A DNA stretch of 13,685 nt from Denitrobacterium sp024691475 (GTDB lineage Bacteria; Actinomycetota; Coriobacteriia; Coriobacteriales; Eggerthellaceae). Positions 6,206-13,685 of this stretch are shown here, in pieces. The stretch spans positions 1 to 13,685 of the forward strand of contig JAILNP010000122.1 of assembly GCA_024691475.1 (NCBI GenBank), read 5' to 3'. The translations under genes and the position numbers were made by a program. Every line of letters begins with the position of its first letter. Position 1 is the first letter of the stretch. The notes below the pieces were generated by a model that was not told the origin of the DNA, made no database searches, and was given only the letters and a program-made list of their open reading frames with translations.

Positions 6206-7648
6206 CTAAAGCAGGATGTTGGCAATCTCTCCGGCGCAAACGATAGCATCAGCCATGGCGCTCGCAACCAACGATGATCCCGTATGGGCATCACCCGCAA
6301 CGAACACTGGTTTCGCAAACGCGGTTTCAACCCTATGCGTATCGGGAATGGTCACGGGAACGCCTCGCGCCTCATCTACGGAAACGGAAAAGGCATCCAT
6401 AAGCGGCGCTTCCACGCCCGTAAAACCCTTGGCCACAAGCACCATCTGAGCGGGTAGCTCATACGGCTCACCCTCCGTAGCGCCAGCAGACCGCTTTGCC
6501 TGCAAGCGCGCAGCACGCACAGCCCCATCCTCGACCAGGAACTCCAAAGTATCCGTAGCAAACAGACGGGGGTCCTCCCCCTGCACAGCCTGCGCTTCCG
6601 CATGGCCATACTCCATGACATCGGTACGGGGCCATTCGGGCCACGCATTCGATTCACTGCGATGCGCAGGCGCCTGAGCCGCACGAATGACCTGATGAAC
6701 GCTGTGGGCCCCCTGGCGCAATGCAGTGGCCACGCAGTCGCAACCCGTATCACCGCCGCCGATTACCAACACGTCTTTGCCCTGGGCACTCATGACGGGG
6801 TCATGTCCATCAAGCACCGAACGCGTAGCCTCCGTAAGATAGGCAACCGCCGGGTATACGCCCTGGGCATCCTCCCCAGGAACCCCCACCGTACGGGCGC
6901 GCGTTGCGCCACAAGCAAGGGCCACGACATCGCAATCGTCAAGCAGCTTGCTGGCAACCGTCGGATCAGTGCAATCGCTCGAGAGCACGAATTCAACGCC
7001 ACTGTCCCGCATGAGGCGGATGCGACGCTCGACAATATCTTTGGGAAGCTTCATGGCGGGAATGCCATACGTAAGCAAGCCGCCCGCGCGATCGGCACGT
7101 TCCACCACGCGTACGCGTAGGCCAAGGCGCGTAAGTTCCCACGCAAGCGCAAGGCCAGCCGGCCCCGAACCCACGATGCCAACCAGCGGAGCAATCTCGG
7201 CTGCGCGCGACAGGGGCTTGCGCAAGCCCGCAGACCACGCATGTTCATCGACCGCGAGCATGTCTTCTCGAATGCTCACCGGTGCATCATGCTCGCCCAG
7301 ATTGCACGCCTTCTCGCACATGGCTGGACACACGCGCCCCGTGAATTCCGGGAAGGGATTCGTAAGCGACAGCCTTGCAGCTGCATCATCCCAGCGACCC
7401 TGCCACACAAGGTCCTGCACCTCGGGGATGAGGTTATGCAGTGGGCAACCCACTGCGCGCGTTCCGCCAAAGGAAAGGCCAGCTTGGCAGAACGGCACAC
7501 CGCAATCCATGCAACGCGATGCCTGCACGCGCTGCTCTTCCTGAGTAAGCGATACGGCAATGGCTTCGTAATCCCTTACCGACTCTTCGCACGGGCGACG
7601 CAAGCGTCCTACGCGTTCCTGCGTGAGAAATGCTCCTGCCTTACCCAC
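6206..7648 (-). CDS. gltD: Glutamate synthase (NADPH) small subunit
   Basis: A 480-residue beta subunit of NADPH-dependent glutamate synthase, full length for the family. It oxidises NADPH through FAD and passes electrons by iron-sulfur clusters to the large subunit. The N-terminal cluster domain shows Cys46, Cys49, Cys54 and Cys68, then Cys107, Cys111 and Cys115 (VCPAMCEKAC). The FAD-binding fold begins at GIVGSGPAG (158-166), and the NADPH-binding fold has VIGGGDTG (295-302). The C-terminal VAGDAHTGSSLVASAMADA is the usual flavin-contacting end. The start is GTG 7648, with AAGGAG about 7 bases upstream inside gltB; the genes overlap by 8 bases, which suggests coupled translation and 1:1 synthesis. 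Related flavoproteins (dihydropyrimidine dehydrogenase, NfnB) share the fold, but pairing with gltB settles the role. Confidence 0.97.
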   Translation of the reverse strand: MGKAGAFLTQERVGRLRRPCEESVRDYEAIAVSLTQEEQRVQASRCMDCGVPFCQAGLSFGGTRAVGCPLHNLIPEVQDLVWQGRWDDAAARLSLTNPFPEFTGRVCPAMCEKACNLGEHDAPVSIREDMLAVDEHAWSAGLRKPLSRAAEIAPLVGIVGSGPAGLALAWELTRLGLRVRVVERADRAGGLLTYGIPAMKLPKDIVERRIRLMRDSGVEFVLSSDCTDPTVASKLLDDCDVVALACGATRARTVGVPGEDAQGVYPAVAYLTEATRSVLDGHDPVMSAQGKDVLVIGGGDTGCDCVATALRQGAHSVHQVIRAAQAPAHRSESNAWPEWPRTDVMEYGHAEAQAVQGEDPRLFATDTLEFLVEDGAVRAARLQAKRSAGATEGEPYELPAQMVLVAKGFTGVEAPLMDAFSVSVDEARGVPVTIPDTHRVETAFAKPVFVAGDAHTGSSLVASAMADAIVCAGEIANILL

Positions 7649-10600
7649 GATGCGCTCCTTCCCTCATGCGCTCGAGCGCGATCTCCACGGCCTCGTCGTG
7701 GGGAACACCCTGCGACTCGGCTTCTTCCACATACGCGAGCACGCGCTCGTACTCAACGGGAATGACCTTTGCGAATTTGCCCGCGATATCACGGAATTTG
7801 TACGACATCATGATGCCCAACGGACTCTGCGTGCGGCGCACGTGCTCCGAAATGAGCTCCTCGATGAGGGCGATATCAGCCTCGCTCGGCTGCGTAATGC
7901 GCACCATGTCGCGATTGCAACGCGCTTCGAGCGTGCCCTCTTCGTCATACACATACGCCACGCCACCGCTCATGCCGGCGGCGAAGTTCATACCCACCTC
8001 GCCAAGCGAGAGGACCGTACCGCCCGTCATGTATTCGCAGCCGCATGCGCCCATGCCTTCCACGACCAACGTAGCGCCCGAGTTACGCACGCCAAAGCGC
8101 TGGCCAGCGAGGCCATTCACGAAACCCTTGCCACCCGTGGCGCCATAGAAGGCAACGTTGCCCACGGCCATATTCTCGTCGGGGCGATAACGCGCGCCAC
8201 GCGGGGGCGCAATGGAGAGCACACCACCGGAAAGCCCCTTGCCAAAATAGTCGTTCGCATCGCCGGCAATGGAGAACGTCACACCCGCAGGCAAGAACGC
8301 ACCGAAACTCATGCCCGCCGAGCCCTCGCACTCCACCAGCAGGCTATCCTCGGGCAGACCTTCGGGATGCGCAGCGGTAACCGCACTGCCAAGCATGGTG
8401 CCCACACAGCGATTCACGTTGTCGATTTCCACCTTGAACTGACTGCGAGAAAGCGTATCGCGCGCATCCTGCGTAAACGGTAGCAACAGCGTTGCGTCCA
8501 ACGTGGCATCCAAATGATGGTCGGGTGCCATAGCAGGCAGCGAACGCGGCGCATCAGCACCTTCGATGCCGGCGCCAAACTCGATGCGCGGCGTCGTAAG
8601 CAGCGGAGAAAGGTCGACGCGTTGCGCCTTCCAGCTGTTCGTACGCGCATGCTGGCGCAGGCAATCGACGCGGCCAACCATCTCGTCGACGCTGCGGAAA
8701 CCAAGCTGGGCCATGATTTCTCGCAGTTGCTCGGCAATAAACAGCAGATAGCGTTCCACGTATTCCGGCTTGCCAGCAAAGCGATTGCGCAGGCAGCAGT
8801 TCTGCGTGGCAATGCCCACAGGACACGTATCCTGCTGGCAGTCACGCTGCATGAGGCACCCCAGCGAAACGAGCACGCCCGTGGCGAAGCCGAATTCCTC
8901 AGCACCCAAAAGGGCCGCCATGGCCACATCGCGACCGTCGAGCAGCTTGCCGTCGGCTTCGAGCACCACGCGACTGCGCAGGCCATTGCGCACGAGGGTC
9001 TGCTGCGTTTCGGCCAGGCCAAGCTCCAACGGCAGGCCCGCATGGTAAATGCTATCGCGCGGAGCGGCGCCCGTGCCGCCATTGCTTCCCGAGATGAGAA
9101 TCTTCTCGGCGCCACCCTTCGCCACGCCCGTGGCGATGGTGCCCACGCCCGCTTCGCTTACCAGCTTCACGCTGATACGCGCCTTCGGATTAGCATTCTT
9201 GGCATCGAAGATAAGCTCGGCCAAATCTTCGATGGAGTAGATATCGTGATGCGGCGGAGGCGAAATGAGCCCCACACCCGGCGTGCTGCGACGCACGCGC
9301 GCAATCCATGGCCAAACCTTCTTTCCCGGCAGATGACCGCCCTCGCCGGGCTTCGCGCCCTGGGCAAGTTTGATCTGAATCTCATCCGCACTCATAAGAT
9401 AGCGACTCGTAACGCCGAAGCGGCCCGAGGCAATCTGCTTGATGGCGCTTCGTTTGCTATCGCCATTCGAAAGCAGCGTCTCGCGCAGTGGATTTTCGCC
9501 ACCTTCGCCGCTATTGCTACGCCCGCCCAAACGGTTCATTGCAATGGCAATGCACTCATGAGCTTCCTGGGAAATGGAACCGTAGCTCATGGCGCCCGTA
9601 TTGAACCTGCGCACGATATCGCTGGCGGGTTCTACCTCGTCGATGGAAATGACCTGCCCAGGTACGAATTCCAGGAGGTCACGCAGCAGAATGCTGCGCC
9701 CTTCGGGATGAATGGCCTGGCTGAACTCCTTGAACAGCGCGTAGTCGTTATCGCGCACGCTGCGCTGCAGCAGGTAAATGCTCTGCGGGTTCAAGATATG
9801 GCCCTCGCCACCCACGGGACGCCATTTCGTAACGCCCGAAGAGGGAAGCTGGTCTGGCGCAGGGCTCTTTTCCATGTGTAAGGCGACTTGATAGCGTTCC
9901 TCGCACTCGCGCTGAATATCCGCCAGACCCAAGCCACCAATACGGCTTACCGTACGCGCAAAACAGCGATTCACAACCGCTTCATCGAGCCCCACGATCT
10001 CAAACACCTGCGCGGAATGATAGCCCTGCATCGTGCTAATGCCCATTTTGGCCATGATATGCACGACGCCGGCAACGCACGCGTGATTGTAGCGCTCAAC
10101 GGCCTCATCGACGCTACCCTGCAACGCGCCCGATGCCACCAGGTCGGCAATGCACTCATGCGCCACATACGGGCAGATTCCACTCGCCGAGTAGCCCACA
10201 AGCACCGCAAAGTCATGAGGCGTGATGGCATCACCGCTCTCTACGATGATATCGGTACGCATGCGCAATCCCACGCGCAGCAAGTGATTGTGCACCGCGC
10301 CAACGGCAAGCACGGAAGGAATGGGCATCTCGCCTTCGCCCACCCTGTCACTGAGAGCCAAGATATTCGCACCCTCGCGCACCGCTGCCTCTGCCTGCTT
10401 TTCCAAGGAAGACAGCGCCGCATCCAAGGCATCGGGACCAGCATTTCGCTTCACCACGGCACTCAAGCGAACGGCTTTGAAGCCCTGCCTGCGTACCGCA
10501 CACAATGCATTGAACTCTCGTTGGGAAAGCAAGGGCGTTTGCAGGCGAATGACACGGCAGTTCGCGCGCGTGTCCTCCAGAAAATTGCCGCGATTGCCCA

Positions 10601-12341
10601 CGTACAGCATGGTCGAAGTGATGTAACTCTCACGCAACGCATCAATGGGCGGATTCGTTACCTGCGCGAACAGCTGATTGAAGTAGTCGTACAGCCGACG
10701 GCTCTTGTCTGAGAGCACCGCCAGGGCCACGTCGGTTCCCATGGAGGCAAGCGGGGTCTTGCCGTCGCGCGCCATGGGCAGCAGCGCCTCTTCGATATCA
10801 TCGTAGCGAAAGCCATGAATGGCCATCTTCTTCGGAAGGGGTAGCGCTTCATCGCGCTGAGCCTTCGGCTCTTCCACATCGTCGCCAAGAAGATCGCTCA
10901 TCTCCAGCGCGCACGCATCAAGCCAGGCTCGATAGGGCTTCTCGTTGGCGAAGGCGTCTTTCACCTCGTCGTTGCGCAACACGCGACCGCGCTTCGGATC
11001 GACCATGAGCACTTCGCCCGGCCCCAGGCAGCCTGCCTCCAGAATATCCTGCGGCTTGATATCCAGGGCGCCCACTTCGCTCGAAAGAATCAGGCGATCG
11101 TCGTTCGTAATGTAAAAACGCGCAGGTCGCAGACCATTGCGATCGAGCGCCGCACCCGTGATTTCGCCATCGGTAAACGCCAGGGCAGCAGGACCATCCC
11201 AAGCTTCCATAACCATCGACTGATAGGCGTCCCAGTCGCGACGACGCTCGGAAAGGGCCTCGTTTTGATCCCACGGTTCGGGAACCGCCATGGAAACGCT
11301 GCGCATGAGCGAACGACCGTTCATGACCATGAACTCGATGACGTTATCGAGCATGGCCGAGTCGGAGCCCTCCGACTCGATAATGGGCAACACGCTCTTC
11401 AAATCCTCGCCCAACACCGGGGAATACAGGCCTGGCTCGCGCGCGCGAATCCAGTTCACGTTACCACGCAGCGTATTGATCTCGCCATTGTGAACCATGA
11501 ACCTATTCGGATGCGCGCGCTCCCACGAGGGCGTGGTGTTGGTGGAATAGCGCGAATGGACGAGCGCAACGGCCGTTTCAGTAGAGGCATCACCCAGGTC
11601 ACGATAGAAACGACGAAGCTGCGTGGAGAGAAGCATGCCCTTGTACACGATGGTACGTGCGCTCATAGAGCATACGTAGAAGATCTTGCCATCCAGTGCA
11701 GCCTGCCCATGAGCCGATTTCTCGATATCGCGACGACAGACGTAGAGCATGCGCTCGAATTCCATGCCACGTTCGGCTCCCTCGGGACGCGCCAAAAACG
11801 CCTGCAAAATGGTGGGCATGCACGATTTTGCCGTCTCACCTAGATCATGAGAATCTACGGGCACTTCACGCCAGAACATAAGACGCAGGCCATGACGCGC
11901 ACAACCATCCTCGAACAGGCGCTTGGCATCCGCCACGCCCTGCTCGTCACGCGGGAAGAAGAGCATAGCCACACCATAGTCGCCTTCTTCGGGAAGGATG
12001 CAGCCGCACTTCTGCGCTTCCTTGCGGAAGAACCTATGCGGCACCTGCAGCAATATGCCCGCACCGTCACCCGTGTTGCTTTCCAGGCCCGTGCCACCAC
12101 GATGCTCGAGGTTTACAAGCGTAGAGAGCGCATCATCAACCATTTGATGCGAACGCACGCCATTCAAATGCGCAAGCGCGCCAATGCCGCACGCATCATG
12201 CTCGAACTCGCTTCGATACAGAGACGGCTCCCCTACGCCGCCCTCGCTCGATTTGCGCGCATCACGCATTTCACCCCACGATGCCACCTGAGAGTTCGCC
12301 CCGCAATCGGCAGCGCCCCCGCTAGCCTGGTATTGGGTCAT
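7641..12341 (-). CDS. gltB: Glutamate synthase large subunit
   Basis: A complete alpha subunit of about 1566 residues that converts glutamine and 2-oxoglutarate to two glutamates. Domains in order: class-II glutamine amidotransferase starting at Cys51 (HDACGIG) and running to about 430, a central domain, an FMN-binding synthase domain (about 830-1200), a 3Fe-4S motif with Cys1162, Cys1168 and Cys1173 (ending in CPVGIATQ), and the C-terminal beta-helix with Gly repeats (about 1290-1490). The catalytic Cys must be N-terminal in the mature enzyme, so the first 50 residues form a propeptide, comparable to the 42 residues in E. coli. ATG 12341 sits 7 bases from AGGTGG; ATG 12347 is only 1 base away, and an ATG at 12269 is also possible. 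It overlaps gltD by 8 bases. Confidence 0.97.
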   Translation of the reverse strand: MTQYQASGGAADCGANSQVASWGEMRDARKSSEGGVGEPSLYRSEFEHDACGIGALAHLNGVRSHQMVDDALSTLVNLEHRGGTGLESNTGDGAGILLQVPHRFFRKEAQKCGCILPEEGDYGVAMLFFPRDEQGVADAKRLFEDGCARHGLRLMFWREVPVDSHDLGETAKSCMPTILQAFLARPEGAERGMEFERMLYVCRRDIEKSAHGQAALDGKIFYVCSMSARTIVYKGMLLSTQLRRFYRDLGDASTETAVALVHSRYSTNTTPSWERAHPNRFMVHNGEINTLRGNVNWIRAREPGLYSPVLGEDLKSVLPIIESEGSDSAMLDNVIEFMVMNGRSLMRSVSMAVPEPWDQNEALSERRRDWDAYQSMVMEAWDGPAALAFTDGEITGAALDRNGLRPARFYITNDDRLILSSEVGALDIKPQDILEAGCLGPGEVLMVDPKRGRVLRNDEVKDAFANEKPYRAWLDACALEMSDLLGDDVEEPKAQRDEALPLPKKMAIHGFRYDDIEEALLPMARDGKTPLASMGTDVALAVLSDKSRRLYDYFNQLFAQVTNPPIDALRESYITSTMLYVGNRGNFLEDTRANCRVIRLQTPLLSQREFNALCAVRRQGFKAVRLSAVVKRNAGPDALDAALSSLEKQAEAAVREGANILALSDRVGEGEMPIPSVLAVGAVHNHLLRVGLRMRTDIIVESGDAITPHDFAVLVGYSASGICPYVAHECIADLVASGALQGSVDEAVERYNHACVAGVVHIMAKMGISTMQGYHSAQVFEIVGLDEAVVNRCFARTVSRIGGLGLADIQRECEERYQVALHMEKSPAPDQLPSSGVTKWRPVGGEGHILNPQSIYLLQRSVRDNDYALFKEFSQAIHPEGRSILLRDLLEFVPGQVISIDEVEPASDIVRRFNTGAMSYGSISQEAHECIAIAMNRLGGRSNSGEGGENPLRETLLSNGDSKRSAIKQIASGRFGVTSRYLMSADEIQIKLAQGAKPGEGGHLPGKKVWPWIARVRRSTPGVGLISPPPHHDIYSIEDLAELIFDAKNANPKARISVKLVSEAGVGTIATGVAKGGAEKILISGSNGGTGAAPRDSIYHAGLPLELGLAETQQTLVRNGLRSRVVLEADGKLLDGRDVAMAALLGAEEFGFATGVLVSLGCLMQRDCQQDTCPVGIATQNCCLRNRFAGKPEYVERYLLFIAEQLREIMAQLGFRSVDEMVGRVDCLRQHARTNSWKAQRVDLSPLLTTPRIEFGAGIEGADAPRSLPAMAPDHHLDATLDATLLLPFTQDARDTLSRSQFKVEIDNVNRCVGTMLGSAVTAAHPEGLPEDSLLVECEGSAGMSFGAFLPAGVTFSIAGDANDYFGKGLSGGVLSIAPPRGARYRPDENMAVGNVAFYGATGGKGFVNGLAGQRFGVRNSGATLVVEGMGACGCEYMTGGTVLSLGEVGMNFAAGMSGGVAYVYDEEGTLEARCNRDMVRITQPSEADIALIEELISEHVRRTQSPLGIMMSYKFRDIAGKFAKVIPVEYERVLAYVEEAESQGVPHDEAVEIALERMREGAHRG

Positions 12342-12348
12342 GTCCATT

Positions 12349-12354
12349 CCACCT
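12349..12354 (-). promoter_or_regulatory. Ribosome binding site deciding the gltB start
   Basis: AGGTGG on the minus strand lies 7 bases before ATG 12341, a normal distance, but only 1 base before the in-frame ATG at 12347. This favours the downstream codon as the start. Confidence 0.55.
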
Positions 12355-12431
12355 ACTACTCGTCGTATGTACAGTTGTCCGAGTATCGTACCTACGCCGT
12401 GTCACAGGAATGTTTTAGGGAGGTTTCCAAC

Positions 12432-12461
12432 AGGTTAAATGGGGAGCGGTCAGACGTGCAA
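12432..12461 (-). promoter_or_regulatory. Weak candidate promoter for gltB
   Basis: On the minus strand TTGCAC (12461-12456) is separated by 18 bases from TAACCT (12437-12432), about 85 bases before the gltB start. Both hexamers match the sigma-70 consensus at only three positions. The imperfect inverted repeat AAGCG-N7-CGCTT lies just upstream. This is a guess for the start region of gltBD. Confidence 0.2.
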
Positions 12462-12491
12462 GCGCTACAAACGCTTATCAGGAATCAGCGA

Positions 12492-12503
12492 CATACGCGT
12501 ATG
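12492..12503. repeat. Perfect 12-base palindrome CATACGCGTATG upstream of gltB
   Basis: The palindrome lies in the 200-base gap between the amidase stop and the gltB start, about 150 bases before gltB. It has the size of a dimeric regulator site. No U-run follows, so it is not a terminator. A regulatory role for gltBD is inference. Confidence 0.35.
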
Positions 12504-12541
12504 GCGAAGCGAAAACATTTGGAAAGGAGGCCACTCGAACA

Positions 12542-13333
12542 CTAACCATGCGTGCGATGATCACGATAATTGGCCAGATAGGCAGCAAATTCTTCGCTCG
12601 TATCGGAATTGCCCTCACGCCACATCTTATGATCGATAATCTCCCCAGCAGAGCCACCATAGTACGCATCTAGATAGGCGATGAGCGAATCAAGCGCCAT
12701 AAGTTGAGCGTCGGGATAATCGCCTTCCCCTCCTACATGAATCATCTCGATGCCAATCGACCACGCATTCATACCGTAATCCGTGTAATGGTTGGTAGAC
12801 TTACGCCCCAGTAAATCATCGCGGCCGTCCTCGCTGATTCCGAAGCGAGCATTTGCGTTCCCGCTCCCCCATCCCGCATGATGGGCAATCTTATCCAGCG
12901 GAACGCACTGCACGATGCTGCCATCCTTACCAATCACGAAGTGCGCGGCAATAAGATTGCCGCTATTCTCCCAGGAAGACACGACTCCCTCGGGCGTACC
13001 ACCACCCTCGGTATCATGCAGAACGATATATCGTTGATACTCAGAGCCCTTTTCGCCGTGTTGCAGGTCGTCGTAGTAGATTTCAGAGATTTCGGGCTTT
13101 ATGCCCTCGGAGCTTGAAGCAATGTTTACTTGCGGGGCGGGTTCTTCCGCGACGGTAGGAGCGACATTATCATTGGATTTTGCCTGAGCATCCTCGTCGA
13201 CGAGCGCATCCGATACAACTACCTCTTCCATCGAATCAGACGAGTTACCCGAAGCTTCCTGAGTTTGAGCGCTAGAGCAACTCATCAATAACGCAAGCGA
13301 CAGCGACAGAGCAAGCGCAAGAACGTGTTTCAT
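12542..13333 (-). CDS. Lipoprotein N-acetylmuramoyl-L-alanine amidase (Amidase_2 type)
   Basis: A 263-residue predicted lipoprotein. The N-terminus MKHVLALALSLSLALLMSC is a lipoprotein signal with lipobox LMSC and acylated Cys19. A Ser/Glu/Ala-rich acidic linker (20-85) follows, then an amidase_2/PGRP-like domain. YIVLHDTEG carries the first zinc ligand, His106; AAHFVIGKDGSIVQ (129-142) is the family's substrate-side strand; HHAGWGSGN (151-159) and IGIEMIHV (193-200) follow; His235 and Asp244 are candidates for the remaining ligands. The final His to Asp distance is 9 residues, against 10 in AmpD. It should cut the amide between N-acetylmuramic acid and the stem peptide outside the membrane. 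ATG 13333 gives a clean signal peptide; GGGAGG is 13 bases upstream, somewhat far. It lies downstream of an rRNA terminator and 200 bases upstream of gltB. Confidence 0.88.
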   Translation of the reverse strand: MKHVLALALSLSLALLMSCSSAQTQEASGNSSDSMEEVVVSDALVDEDAQAKSNDNVAPTVAEEPAPQVNIASSSEGIKPEISEIYYDDLQHGEKGSEYQRYIVLHDTEGGGTPEGVVSSWENSGNLIAAHFVIGKDGSIVQCVPLDKIAHHAGWGSGNANARFGISEDGRDDLLGRKSTNHYTDYGMNAWSIGIEMIHVGGEGDYPDAQLMALDSLIAYLDAYYGGSAGEIIDHKMWREGNSDTSEEFAAYLANYRDHRTHG

Positions 13334-13458
13334 AGCAGAACGATAGCCTCCCAGTTGAAAGCGAACATGCACTACTTCAACAATATCAAGAGCATAACGT
13401 TTGCGCGCTCATAATCGCGGAACGATGTATTTACATTTGAGCTGTCGGGTTCCATCCC

Positions 13459-13488
13459 GTGATACCAATTTCAAACTCGCCCCGTCAA
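13459..13488 (-). promoter_or_regulatory. Candidate sigma-70 promoter for the amidase gene
   Basis: On the minus strand TTGACG (13488-13483) is followed after 18 bases by TATCAC (13464-13459). The -35 matches five of six consensus positions and the -10 four. It lies just after the rRNA terminator and would give a leader of about 120 bases. Confidence 0.4.
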
Positions 13489-13507
13489 AAGACCGATTCT
13501 TTAATGC

Positions 13508-13552
13508 AAAAGGGGCCGCCCGGCGGCACGAGAGTGCCAGCCGGGCGGCCCC
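13508..13552 (-). terminator. rRNA operon terminator
   Basis: A very GC-rich 18-bp stem (arms 13512-13529 and 13534-13552, with one unpaired A at 13539) with a 4-base loop is followed on the minus strand by TTTT (13511-13508). It lies about 20 bases after the 5S gene. A small hairpin GGCAT-N4-ATGCC (13555-13568) between them may aid 3' processing. Confidence 0.93.
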
Positions 13553-13572
13553 ATGGCATGGAAATGCCCCCC

Positions 13573-13685
13573 ATGAGCGCGACGCCCTATCCTCCCACGG
13601 ACTACACCGCAGTACTTTCGGCGAGGAGGGGCTTAACTGCCGAGTTCGGAATGGGATCGGGTGATCCCCCTCTCCATGGTCGCGC
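13573..13685 (-). rRNA. rrf: 5S ribosomal RNA (5' end just cut by window edge)
   Basis: The minus strand reads through the conserved 5S core: CGATCCCATTCCGAACTCGG, CAGTTAAGCCCCTC, GCCGAAAGTACTGC and GTGGGAGGATAGGGCG. Helix I is visible as GCGCGAC at the window edge pairing with GTCGCGC (13583-13577), and the helix may extend 3-4 bp beyond the window. About 113 bases are present, so only a few 5' bases are missing. The 23S and 16S genes should lie further right. The exact 3' end is uncertain by a few bases. Confidence 0.93.

Noticed and set aside
8514..9881. Plus-strand open frame (455 codons) inside gltB
   Set aside because: It is antisense to conserved FMN and iron-sulfur regions of gltB and has no recognisable domain.

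Overview
The window looks like chromosomal DNA of a high-GC anaerobic actinobacterium of the Coriobacteriia, probably Eggerthellaceae. This is an inference. It rests on GC-rich codon use, a Tat-exported molybdopterin oxidoreductase of the type abundant in that group, and the mix of neighbours. No species is claimed.

Left part (1-1407, minus strand): the first 123 codons of a secreted molybdopterin oxidoreductase lie at the window edge. Upstream on the same strand is an unrecognised 291-residue protein with a winged-helix-like C-terminus. A divergent intergenic region (1408-1799) with several direct and inverted repeats separates them from the next operon.

Middle part (1800-6051, plus strand): a compact four-gene operon encodes an ethanolamine-type APC permease, a class-III PLP enzyme of the amino-alcohol-phosphate phospho-lyase type, an APH-fold small-molecule kinase, and a PII-family signalling protein. 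Read together they suggest uptake of ethanolamine (or a similar amino alcohol), ATP-dependent phosphorylation, and PLP-dependent elimination to aldehyde, ammonia and phosphate. This route needs neither cobalamin nor a microcompartment. The PII protein lacks the classical uridylylated tyrosine and has one extra T-loop residue. A strong terminator ends the operon.

Right part (6206-12341, minus strand): gltD and gltB, overlapping by 8 bases, encode both subunits of NADPH-type glutamate synthase. They converge on the ethanolamine-type operon, and back-to-back terminators (6082-6107 and 6156-6185) separate the two. Ammonia from the operon could be assimilated through glutamine synthetase and this enzyme, which gives a nitrogen theme to 1.8-12.3 kb.

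Far right (12542-13685, minus strand): a predicted lipoprotein N-acetylmuramoyl-L-alanine amidase follows the end of an rRNA operon. Only the nearly complete 5S gene and its long GC-rich terminator are inside the window.

No tRNA, CRISPR array, insertion sequence or phage gene was seen. The most interesting content is the permease/phospho-lyase/kinase/PII operon.
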